A stretch of DNA of 5,819 nucleotides, taken from assembly GCA_015231715.1 (NCBI GenBank), contig JADGBB010000065.1:1-5819 (forward strand), given 5' to 3'. The notes under the pieces are model-generated. The model saw nothing but the letters and a program-made list of their open reading frames with translations. It was not told the origin of the DNA and made no database searches. This stretch comes from Candidatus Omnitrophota bacterium (GTDB taxonomy: Bacteria > Omnitrophota > Koll11 > Tantalellales > Tantalellaceae). The position numbers and the translations under genes were made by a program. Shown here one piece after another: positions 1-5,819 of the stretch. Positions within the stretch are counted from its first letter, which is position 1; each line of letters starts with the position of its first letter.

Positions 1-1364
1 TTAGTTGTTCATATGCTCAGGAAGGGGCAGCGAATAAAGCTGAAAATATTCAAACGGATCTGGTCATATACAATAATACTGCCATGATCAAGGACAGCTA
101 CAAAGTCAGTTTGCATAAGGGTGACGGTGTTTTTAAATTGGATAATTTTCCGGAAAACATTGTTCCAGAAAGCGTATACATATCTTTTGATAATGAACCG
201 ATAGTGATCAAAGAACAGAACTTTCAGCAAAAAGCTATTAATCAAAATAATATTTTGAAAGAGTATGTAGGGAAAAATATCAAGATAATGAACATAAACG
301 AATATTCCGGCAATAAAGAAATTATTGATGCGGAACTTGTCAGCATACAAGGCGGAGAAATTTACAAAATAAATAATGAAATATATTTGGGTTATCCCGG
401 ATATAAAATTGTACCTGTTGTTCCTTCTGAACTTTCCGGCACATCATTTTTAGAATGGAAATATTTTGCAAAAAAAGACATTGAAGACGGCTTGTCCCTA
501 TATTATCTTTCCGGCGGTTTGACCTGGAAGGCCGATTACATAGTTACTTTGAATGACAATGAAAAAACTGCGGACATAATATGCTGGGCGACAGTTAATA
601 ATAACACAGGTGCCGCTTTTAATAATGCGGGTTTAAAATTAGTTGCAGGGAGTCCCAATGTGGCAACGCCTCGAAACATGTATGCTACAAGATCAAATAA
701 GATGATGATGTCTGCCGAGATGGTATCGGACGATATCGCACCAATGAGCATGAGTGACTATTATGTTTATGACATTCCAAGTAGAACCGAACTGCCGGTT
801 TTTTCATCTAAGCAAATTCCGCTTATTAACCAGCAAAATGCGGGGATAGAAAAAGAATATCGAATAACTAACCAAAGAAATTATTATTCAACCAGCTATA
901 ACGGCGATGCACAAAAAAATCCGGTGAGCATTTATGTGAAAATAATTAATTCTGAAAAGAACGGTTTAGGTATGCCTTTCCCGGCGGGTGAAATGCGCTT
1001 TTATGCAGAAGAAGGGGAACAGACATTTTTCTTAGGCGAAGGAAATATCGGCCATACTCCTAAAGATGAAAAGATAGAGCTTGAGGTTGGTAAAGCTTTT
1101 GATGTTCTCAGCGAAACCAAACAAATAAAATTTGATCAAATATCTAAAAATATAACCGAGAGTTCCTGGCAGATAACAATATCAAATCATAAAAAAGAAA
1201 CGGTAAAAGTAAAAGCAATAGAATCGTTTCAGGCAGATTGGGAAATAACTTCGAAAAACCATCCGTATGAAAAACTTGATTCGAACAGGGCAGCTTTTAC
1301 GGCTGAACTTAAACCTGATGAAACAAAGGTCATTGAGTTTACCGTAAAAACCAGATTTCAGTAA
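1..1364 (+). CDS. Exported DUF4139 domain protein, 5' end cut by window
   Basis: The frame is open from the window edge (first full codon at 3) to TAA at 1362-1364, giving 453 residues, so the ATG at 84 is internal and the real start is upstream. The first residues, SCSYAQEG, look like the end of an export signal: either signal peptidase I cleavage after SYA, or a lipobox with the Cys as lipid anchor; the edge hides which. From memory of the DUF4139 family the landmarks are the YNNTAMIKD beta-strand start (bases 69-95), an EQNF plus LKEYVGK segment (about 213-275), YLSGGLTWKADY (about 502-540), LKLVAGSPN (about 634-660) and a C-terminal beta domain with DWEITSKNHPYEK (about 1239-1275). The family is mostly beta-stranded and exported; its biochemical function is not established. 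A Met-rich stretch (bases 687-755) interrupts the middle. No clear terminator follows. Family call is firm; role unknown. Confidence 0.9.
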   Translation, partial: SCSYAQEGAANKAENIQTDLVIYNNTAMIKDSYKVSLHKGDGVFKLDNFPENIVPESVYISFDNEPIVIKEQNFQQKAINQNNILKEYVGKNIKIMNINEYSGNKEIIDAELVSIQGGEIYKINNEIYLGYPGYKIVPVVPSELSGTSFLEWKYFAKKDIEDGLSLYYLSGGLTWKADYIVTLNDNEKTADIICWATVNNNTGAAFNNAGLKLVAGSPNVATPRNMYATRSNKMMMSAEMVSDDIAPMSMSDYYVYDIPSRTELPVFSSKQIPLINQQNAGIEKEYRITNQRNYYSTSYNGDAQKNPVSIYVKIINSEKNGLGMPFPAGEMRFYAEEGEQTFFLGEGNIGHTPKDEKIELEVGKAFDVLSETKQIKFDQISKNITESSWQITISNHKKETVKVKAIESFQADWEITSKNHPYEKLDSNRAAFTAELKPDETKVIEFTVKTRFQ

Positions 1365-1397
1365 AACCCTTATGTGTTTTTATTGCTTAAATTTTTC

Positions 1398-1423
1398 CCG
1401 GCAGTACAGTAATCCTGTACCGG
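1398..1423. repeat. Small hairpin between DUF4139 gene and next promoter
   Basis: GTACAG (1404-1409) and CTGTAC (1415-1420) form a perfect 6-bp inverted repeat around a 5-base loop. CCG (1398-1400) and CGG (1421-1423) can lengthen the stem if GCA (1401-1403) bulges out. No T-run follows on the + strand, so it is not a canonical rho-independent terminator. It ends 12 bases before the -35 box of the next promoter. It could be a weak terminator, an mRNA 3'-end stabiliser or an operator; the sequence does not decide. Confidence 0.4.
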
Positions 1424-1434
1424 ACCAATATATA

Positions 1435-1463
1435 TTGACAATGTGCGTATTGAATAGTAGATT
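1435..1463 (+). promoter_or_regulatory. Sigma70-type promoter for the TIGR04073-like gene
   Basis: A perfect -35 box TTGACA (1435-1440) is followed by a 17-base spacer and a -10-like TAGATT (1458-1463, four of six matches to TATAAT). Transcription would begin near 1470, giving a leader of about 33 bases that contains the AAGGAG ribosome site at 1491-1496. Box match and spacing are seen directly; promoter activity is inferred. Confidence 0.65.
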
Positions 1464-1502
1464 GACAGAAGTTTTAAAAATAAAAAACAAAAGGAGTAAA
1501 AG

Positions 1503-2189
1503 ATGAAAAAAGTATTTAGTTTAGTGTTAGTTTTAATGCTGCTTGTGACACAGGTGTCATATGCTGATGCAGGGGAAGTTGTAACCGGAATGGGTCAAAA
1601 GCTTTTTAGAGGATTTGTAAATACCTTTACAGGCTTCATTGAATTTCCTATGCAGATCAAAAAAGGATGGGACAGAGGGTTTTTAGGCGATGAGAATAAC
1701 AGAGTAGCAGGCGCGTTTTTGGGTATATTTTCAGGGCTTGGCCATGCCGCGGGAAGAACACTTTCAGGAGTTGGTGAAGTAGTGAGCTTTTGGGCACCGG
1801 ACCCTGAAAACAATGAAGGGATAGGGTTGCCTTTGGACGCAGAATATGCGTGGCAGGAGGGCGAAGCATATGACATTATGGATCCGAACCTTGCTGAGGG
1901 ATTACTGTATCCGATGGGAAGAAAACTATTCAGAGGTCTTGGCAATGCTGTTTTAGCACCTGTGGAAATTCCGGGGCAGATAATAAAAGGTATAAAAAAC
2001 CGTTCGTTTGATCTAGGAATACTAAAAGGCTTGTGGTATACATACGGCCGTGCAACAGAAGGCTGTTTTGATATTTCCGGCTTTATATTTCCTAATCCGG
2101 TTGACAATAAGGCCGTTGCTTATGATGAAAAATGGCCTTGGGACGCTTTATTGAACTCAATAAACGGATACGACGTTTCGAATAAGTAA
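1503..2189 (+). CDS. Exported protein with two tandem TIGR04073-like domains
   Basis: ATG 1503 follows a strong AAGGAG (1491-1496) by 6 bases, and residues 1-21 are a typical Sec signal peptide (MKK, hydrophobic core, SYA before cleavage near 21/22). The mature part looks like the TIGR04073 family, called 'exosortase system-associated', which has small exported proteins with a KLxRGxxN...EIPxQI start, a glycine-rich middle and a PxP end. Here the pattern occurs twice. MGxKLFRG begins both copies (residues 30 and 138), followed by N, then E-[FI]-P-x-Q-I-x-K-G. Later GL, GR, G, F and PxP match at 78/84/89/96/99 and 176/182/187/194/197. Fourteen of the first 26 positions are identical. Copy 1 has about 10 extra residues (near 57-66). 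Usual members hold one copy in roughly 150 residues or fewer. No exosortase gene or PEP-CTERM tail is in view; function unknown. It has its own promoter and terminator, so it is probably monocistronic. Confidence 0.78.
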   Translation: MKKVFSLVLVLMLLVTQVSYADAGEVVTGMGQKLFRGFVNTFTGFIEFPMQIKKGWDRGFLGDENNRVAGAFLGIFSGLGHAAGRTLSGVGEVVSFWAPDPENNEGIGLPLDAEYAWQEGEAYDIMDPNLAEGLLYPMGRKLFRGLGNAVLAPVEIPGQIIKGIKNRSFDLGILKGLWYTYGRATEGCFDISGFIFPNPVDNKAVAYDEKWPWDALLNSINGYDVSNK

Positions 2190-2206
2190 ACAGATCTTTT
2201 ATAAAT

Positions 2207-2248
2207 AAAAGGGCAAGGGTGATGAATAAATTACTCTTGCCCTTTTTT
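2207..2248 (+). terminator. Rho-independent terminator after TIGR04073-like gene
   Basis: GGGCAAGGGT (2211-2220) pairs with ACTCTTGCCC (2233-2242) over 10 bp, with one G-U wobble and a 12-base loop (2221-2232). The stem can be extended by AAAA (2207-2210) against the first Ts. Six Ts (2243-2248) follow directly. The element starts 18 bases after the TAA of the upstream gene. The GTG 2219 and ATG 2222 codons that would start a longer transporter frame lie at the top of this hairpin, which argues against their use. Confidence 0.92.
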
Positions 2249-2249
2249 G

Positions 2250-2278
2250 TTGAAGTTGAAGAGATTATCTGTTATATT
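2250..2278 (+). promoter_or_regulatory. Probable sigma70 promoter for the phosphate transporter
   Basis: TTGAAG (2250-2255, four of six to TTGACA) is separated by 17 bases from TATATT (2273-2278, five of six to TATAAT). A second TTGAAG follows at once at 2256-2261, but its spacing to the -10 box is too short. Predicted transcription start is near 2285, giving a leader of about 60 bases before ATG 2348. It begins two bases after the upstream terminator's T-run. An alternative -10, TATAAA at 2314-2319, has no convincing -35 partner. Confidence 0.6.
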
Positions 2279-2306
2279 CAAGCTGTATTTGTTCAAGCTG
2301 TATTTG
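2277..2306. repeat. Perfect 15-bp tandem duplication in transporter leader
   Basis: The unit TTCAAGCTGTATTTG occurs twice back to back without mismatch (2277-2291 and 2292-2306). The first copy overlaps the last two bases of the -10 box and the predicted transcription start; the second lies in the leader. Replication slippage, or a pair of binding sites for a regulator, would both fit. No third copy is seen in the window. Confidence 0.85.
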
Positions 2307-2336
2307 GTTTTCCTATAAATATTATCAAAACATATT

Positions 2337-2340
2337 GGAG
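2337..2340 (+). promoter_or_regulatory. Ribosome site that fixes the transporter start
   Basis: GGAG lies 7 bases before ATG 2348. No comparable site precedes the upstream in-frame GTG 2219 or ATG 2222 except the GGG bases of the terminator stem, so this site supports 2348 as the start. Confidence 0.75.
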
Positions 2341-2347
2341 AAAATTA

Positions 2348-4015
2348 ATGTCTAATGATCTGCTTTTCGGTGTTATCGGAGGCCTTGGATTGTTCTTTTA
2401 CGGCATGCAGATAATGTCTGAAGGATTAAAAGATATAGCGGGTGATAGGCTAAAAAAAATACTTCATATGGCAACACGGATACCTATCATAGGCATTTTG
2501 GTGGGAGCCGTAGTAACTTGTCTGATACAGTCTTCCAGCGCCACGACGGTTATGGTCGTCGGCTTTGTAAACGCGGGGCTTTTGACTTTAAAACAATCTA
2601 TAAGCGTTGTTATCGGAGCTAACATAGGCACTACTTTTACGGCGTGGCTAGTATCTTCAATGTCGGTTTTTAAAGTTACACATTATGCTATTCCGTCAGT
2701 AGGTATAGGTTTTGCTTTGATGAAACTCGGCAGAACTAAAAATGCCAGGTTCTGGGGGCAAGTTATCATGGGGTTTGGTCTTCTCTTTATGGGGCTAGCA
2801 TTTTTGAAAGATGCTTTTGAGCCGTTGAAGAACAGCCAACATGTTAAAGACATTTTTGTAACTTTTAGTAATGAGCCTTTATTAGGAGTTCTTGTAGGTT
2901 TAGTTTTTACTGTAATTCTTCAAAGTTCAAGTGCTACGATAGCTATTGTTCAAGTGTTAGCATATAACGGTATAATAAGTTTTCCGTCAGCTATTCCCAT
3001 AATCCTCGGTGATAATATAGGTACAACGATAACAGCTCAGCTTGCGGCGATCGGTGCTAATATTAATGCTAGGCGTACAGCTATGGCACATACTCTTTTT
3101 AATGTTATCGGTGTTTCTTACATGCTGATATTCGTTTATACGGGTTTGTTCGTTAAAGCAGTTTATTTTATTGTTCCCGGAGAGTTAACGGCAAAAAATA
3201 TTATGCTGTATATAGCTGTCGCGCATAGTTTTTTTAATGTAATAAACGCTATGGTTTTTTTGCCGCTTACGGGATTGCTTGAAAAAGTTAGCATTATGCT
3301 TGTGCCAAAAAGGAAAGATGCGATAGATCCGGGCCCAAAATTTTTGGAAAGACATCTTTTGGATACTCCCCCTATAGCTATGGAGCAAGCTAAAAAAGAA
3401 ACATTTAGAATGCTTAGGCTGGCTTCAATGGCAGTTACAGGAGCAATGACAGGACTAATAGAAAATGATAAAAAACATCTTAAATCTTTAGAAGAGATAG
3501 AAACAACTGTTGACAATCTTCAATCAGAAATAACCCAGTATCTCGTGGAATTAGCACAAAGACATTTATTGTATGACGAATCTGAAGAACTGCCGGTGCT
3601 TTTACACAGCGTTAATGATATCGAGAGAATAGGGGACCATTCAGAGAACATACGAGAACTTGTTGAGAAAAAAATGGACGAAAAATTGGAACTAACCGAT
3701 GATGCCACGCAGGGCTTGATAAGAATGTGGGAAGAACTGAAAGCGATGATGGATGAAACTTTAACAGCATTCGATAACGGCAGTATTTCATTAGCCGCAA
3801 AAATACTAAAAAGGGAACAGAAAATAAATAAGTTTCAGATCGAGTTAAAGAACGGGCATATCGAAAGATTAAATAAAGGCGGATGCAATATGAAATCCGG
3901 CATAGTTTTTCTGGAATTAGTTGATAATTTAGAAAAAATAGCCGATCATCTTACGAATATTGCCGAAGCCATATCAAGCGGAATGAAATGGCGGATTGTG
4001 TTAGATAAAAATTAA
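2348..4015 (+). CDS. Na/Pi cotransporter family protein with PhoU-like domain
   Basis: This 555-residue inner-membrane protein matches the NptA/YjbB layout (about 540-560 residues): two inverted-repeat Na_Pi_cotrans halves followed by a cytoplasmic PhoU-like helical domain. The signature QSSSAT occurs at residues 61-66 and 192-197, and each is followed by a G-x-NIGTT loop (90-96 and 221-227); these paired motifs are known to line the ion and phosphate path. Membrane helices fill residues 5-325 or so. The C-terminal part (about 350-545) is charged and helical, with the two PhoU-type motifs ERIGDH (426-431) and EKIADH (529-534), which bind metal in PhoU proteins. ATG 2348 is chosen because MSNDLLFGVIGGLGLFFYG is the usual N-terminus, GGAG sits before it, and the 43 codons upstream cover a terminator, promoter and repeat. 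Whether it imports or exports phosphate is undecided; E. coli YjbB is reported to export it. No pst or pho genes are nearby. Confidence 0.93.
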   Translation: MSNDLLFGVIGGLGLFFYGMQIMSEGLKDIAGDRLKKILHMATRIPIIGILVGAVVTCLIQSSSATTVMVVGFVNAGLLTLKQSISVVIGANIGTTFTAWLVSSMSVFKVTHYAIPSVGIGFALMKLGRTKNARFWGQVIMGFGLLFMGLAFLKDAFEPLKNSQHVKDIFVTFSNEPLLGVLVGLVFTVILQSSSATIAIVQVLAYNGIISFPSAIPIILGDNIGTTITAQLAAIGANINARRTAMAHTLFNVIGVSYMLIFVYTGLFVKAVYFIVPGELTAKNIMLYIAVAHSFFNVINAMVFLPLTGLLEKVSIMLVPKRKDAIDPGPKFLERHLLDTPPIAMEQAKKETFRMLRLASMAVTGAMTGLIENDKKHLKSLEEIETTVDNLQSEITQYLVELAQRHLLYDESEELPVLLHSVNDIERIGDHSENIRELVEKKMDEKLELTDDATQGLIRMWEELKAMMDETLTAFDNGSISLAAKILKREQKINKFQIELKNGHIERLNKGGCNMKSGIVFLELVDNLEKIADHLTNIAEAISSGMKWRIVLDKN

Positions 4016-4056
4016 GTAGCAACAGACTTTAAAATCTAGTATATTGATAGACAGAA

Positions 4057-4422
4057 ATGAAAAAAATAACAAAAATTATATTTATTTGTTTAGTGAGCAT
4101 TCTCCTGTCGTCTAATGCATTCTCTCAAGGGTCTCCCGAAGCATTAAAGGCTAAAGCTTTGTCTCAGATGGATCTGGCAAAAGAATTTTCAAATAGGGCG
4201 CAGGAAGTTGTGACAAAGGAATCACCCCGAGATGATTTTGTTATTGCAAGATACCTTTATACAGAAGCCGCCAAACTTTATGAAACAGCAAGAAGAAATT
4301 TTTTGACTTTAGAAAAATATTATTATGTCGGTAAAGAGTATGCTGAAAGTGCCGCAAAATCGGTTGAAATATGTATGACTTCGATAGGGTTATGCAGTAA
4401 AAGAATTACGAACATGTCATAA
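4057..4422 (+). CDS. Small exported helical protein, unknown function
   Basis: The 121-residue product starts with a Sec signal peptide (MKKITKI, hydrophobic core 7-17, probable cleavage after A21-F22-S23). The mature part of about 98 residues is predicted by eye to be almost all helix: EALKAKALSQMDLAKEF, then ARYLYTEAAKLYETARRNF, then EYAESAAKSVEICM. The alanine, leucine and tyrosine spacing resembles TPR or DUF4398-type helical hairpins, but I cannot assign a family. Two cysteines (106 and 113) near the C-terminus could form a disulfide. ATG 4057 is the first start after an in-frame TAG at 4048; no strong ribosome site precedes it, so translation may be modest or coupled. It lies 41 bases after the transporter gene and 18 before the SYLF gene. 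A partnership with the SYLF protein is inferred from position and shared export only. Confidence 0.78.
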   Translation: MKKITKIIFICLVSILLSSNAFSQGSPEALKAKALSQMDLAKEFSNRAQEVVTKESPRDDFVIARYLYTEAAKLYETARRNFLTLEKYYYVGKEYAESAAKSVEICMTSIGLCSKRITNMS

Positions 4423-4440
4423 CAAGAAAGGGAGCCAAGC

Positions 4441-5106
4441 ATGAAAAAAATATCTTTGTTACTATTAATATTTTTTGCTGTTTCATCTGTGAATTTATAT
4501 GCCGACAAATGGGACGATCTTTTAATTGAATCTGCAAGAGTTTTTGAAGAGATGGCAGCTATCCCCGAAGAAGGCATACCTGCGGCATTTGTTAAAAAAA
4601 GTTACGCTATGGCTATTTTCCCGTCTACCATAGGCGGAGGTTTTGTTTTTGGAGGTAAATACGGACAGGGAGTGATTTTAGCTAAGAACGATAAAGGCAC
4701 TTGGAGCGCTCCATGTGTTTTCAACCTAGCCGGAGTTAGCTGGGGAATGCAGATAGGGGGACAAGCAACTGATATTGTTCTTGTGATAATGAATGAAAGA
4801 GGATTAAACGGTCTATTAAACTCTAAACTTAAATTAGGTGCGGATGCGTCCATAGCCGCGGGTCCCGTTGGAAGAGATGCTGAAGCCGCGACTGACCTTA
4901 CGTTAAAAAGTGAAATACTGTCTTATTCAAGAAGCCGGGGAGCTTTCATAGGAGTAAAGCTTGAAGGATCGGTTATATCCGCGAATGAAACGGCAAACAG
5001 CGATCTATACGGTGCCGGCTTAACTGCTAAGGATATCCTTATAGACGGCAAAGTAAGTCCTACTGTTTCTGCCGAAAGATTAATAAAAGACCTTAACGAA
5101 TATTGA
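4441..5106 (+). CDS. Exported SYLF (Ysc84/DUF500) domain protein
   Basis: AGGGAG (4429-4434) lies 6 bases before ATG 4441. Residues 1-21 form a Sec signal peptide (MKKISLLLL, cleavage after LYA). The remainder is one SYLF domain in the usual order: [20 protein letters not shown] (56-75), [20 protein letters not shown] (88-107) leading to TDIVLVIMN (110-118), [17 protein letters not shown] (133-149), and [16 protein letters not shown] (162-177), followed by an N-x-x-x-YG segment near 186-191. Length (221) is normal for bacterial members. In eukaryotes (SH3YL1, Ysc84) the SYLF domain binds membrane lipids; the role of exported bacterial versions is not settled, and lipid or outer-membrane binding in the periplasm is the usual guess. 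The gene follows the small exported helical gene by 18 bases and precedes gpmA by 14, so it is probably in an operon. Confidence 0.92.
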   Translation: MKKISLLLLIFFAVSSVNLYADKWDDLLIESARVFEEMAAIPEEGIPAAFVKKSYAMAIFPSTIGGGFVFGGKYGQGVILAKNDKGTWSAPCVFNLAGVSWGMQIGGQATDIVLVIMNERGLNGLLNSKLKLGADASIAAGPVGRDAEAATDLTLKSEILSYSRSRGAFIGVKLEGSVISANETANSDLYGAGLTAKDILIDGKVSPTVSAERLIKDLNEY

Positions 5107-5120
5107 TAGACGGCACATTT

Positions 5121-5819
5121 ATGGCTAAACTCATTCTTTTAAGACATGGCGAAAGTATATGGAATAAAGAGAATAGGTTTACCGGCTGGACTGATGTTGA
5201 TCTTTCCGAAAAAGGTATCAAAGAAGCCTCGGAAGCCGGGGAACTTTTAAAAAAACATAACATATCTTTTGACGTTGCATATACTTCATTTTTGAAGAGA
5301 TCTATCAGGACTTTGTGGTTACTTCTTGATGATATGGATCTAATGTGGGTAGATGTTCACAGGTTTTGGCAGCTGAATGAAAAACATTACGGCGCCTTAC
5401 AAGGATTGAATAAAAAAGAAACAGCCGCTAAGTACGGAGAAGAACAAGTACTTTTATGGCGGCGAGATTTTAATACCAGGCCTCCTGCTTTAGAAAAGAA
5501 TGATCCAAGATCTCCCGCGTGTGAAAAAAAATATAATAATGTTGATCCCGCTAACCTTCCTTTAACAGAATGTTTAAAAGATACATGCTTAAGAGTTGAA
5601 AAAATTTGGAAAGAAAACATTGCTTTAGATTTGGCTAAAGGCAAAAATGTTCTCATTTCAGCTCATGGGAATAGTTTAAGATCTTTAGTTATGTTATTAG
5701 ATAATATGTCTGAAAATGATATTTTAGAGTATAATATACCCACCGGAATACCATTGGTATATGAGCTAGATGATAAATTAAAGGTTTTAAATAAAAAATA
5801 TTTAGGTGACGATGAAAAA
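5121..5819 (+). CDS. gpmA: 2,3-bisphosphoglycerate-dependent phosphoglycerate mutase, 3' end cut
   Basis: The frame gives 233 residues from ATG 5121 with no stop before the edge; E. coli GpmA has 250, so only about 15-20 residues are missing. The enzyme interconverts 3- and 2-phosphoglycerate in glycolysis and gluconeogenesis, in the cytoplasm. All catalytic parts of the dPGM family are visible: LLRHGES (6-12) with H9 as the phosphohistidine, [14 protein letters not shown] (19-32), LKRSIRTLW (58-66) with R60, the acid-base E87 in [13 protein letters not shown] (86-98), and SAHGNSLR (180-187) with H182, then [11 protein letters not shown]. Position 88 is Lys where E. coli has Arg in ERHY; I believe this variant is common and conservative. 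The start is fixed by [10 protein letters not shown]. Only a weak GACGG precedes it, and the gene begins 14 bases after the SYLF stop, so it is likely co-transcribed. Confidence 0.95.
   Translation, partial: MAKLILLRHGESIWNKENRFTGWTDVDLSEKGIKEASEAGELLKKHNISFDVAYTSFLKRSIRTLWLLLDDMDLMWVDVHRFWQLNEKHYGALQGLNKKETAAKYGEEQVLLWRRDFNTRPPALEKNDPRSPACEKKYNNVDPANLPLTECLKDTCLRVEKIWKENIALDLAKGKNVLISAHGNSLRSLVMLLDNMSENDILEYNIPTGIPLVYELDDKLKVLNKKYLGDDEK

Noticed and set aside
84..86. ATG 84 as the start of the DUF4139 gene
   Set aside because: The frame is open to the window edge, the family's first beta-strand begins upstream of this codon, and a signal peptide end is visible at bases 3-17.
1365..1385. Possible terminator directly after the DUF4139 stop (AAAAC ... 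GTTTT)
   Set aside because: The stem would be only 5 weak base pairs with an 8-base loop, too unstable to support a call despite the following Ts.
1595..2107. Long open frame on the minus strand (170 codons) opposite the TIGR04073-like gene
   Set aside because: It has no recognisable family, no ribosome site and a proline/serine-rich composition typical of an antisense shadow, while the + strand has a signal peptide, promoter and domain repeats.
2219..2347. N-terminal 43-residue extension of the phosphate transporter
   Set aside because: It lies over a terminator hairpin, a promoter and a tandem repeat, and ATG 2348 has the ribosome site and the family-typical N-terminus.
4042..5111. Shared 11-mer TATTGATAGAC before the small gene (4042-4052) and before gpmA (5101-5111)
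   Set aside because: One 11-base match is expected by chance in an AT-rich window of this size, and the second copy is partly coding sequence of the SYLF gene.
5387..5656. Minus-strand open frame of 89 codons within gpmA
   Set aside because: It is antisense to a gene with all catalytic motifs intact and shows no start signal or domain.

Overview
The window is an AT-rich bacterial segment, read entirely on the + strand. It holds six protein genes; the first is cut by the left edge and the last by the right edge. No rRNA, tRNA, CRISPR array, insertion sequence or integrase is visible. Four of the six products carry a clear export signal or its remnant, so this is a bacterium with a well-developed envelope. 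An exported DUF4139 protein, a TIGR04073-type exported protein, a SYLF protein and a dPGM-type phosphoglycerate mutase together would suit an Omnitrophota, Elusimicrobiota or PVC-like lineage. That placement is a tentative inference from gene content and composition; no marker gene here fixes the taxonomy.

Left part (1-2248). The 3' part of a DUF4139 gene runs to 1364. A 138-base gap follows, with a small hairpin and a good sigma70-type promoter (TTGACA, 17 bases, TAGATT). This drives a 228-residue exported protein that I read as two tandem copies of the TIGR04073 (exosortase-system-associated) domain. A strong rho-independent terminator at 2207-2248 closes this unit.

Middle and right part (2250-5819). 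A second promoter (TTGAAG, 17 bases, TATATT) begins two bases after the terminator's T-run, and a perfect 15-bp tandem repeat overlaps its -10 box and the probable transcription start. The next gene is a Na/Pi cotransporter of the NptA/YjbB type with a PhoU-like C-terminal domain. Its real start is ATG 2348; the reading frame stays open upstream to GTG 2219, but that extension lies in the terminator and promoter. After 41 bases comes a small exported helical protein of unknown function, then 18 bases later an exported SYLF (Ysc84/DUF500) protein, then 14 bases later gpmA. I see no terminator between these four genes, so they may be co-transcribed.

How they work together: the transporter moves phosphate, GpmA is core glycolysis, and the small helical protein plus SYLF protein look like a secreted, envelope-directed pair. 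I found no evidence of a defence system, toxin-antitoxin module or mobile element. The points most worth a second look are the internally duplicated TIGR04073 protein, the misleading N-terminal extension of the transporter, the repeat over its promoter, and the uncharacterised small gene beside the SYLF gene.
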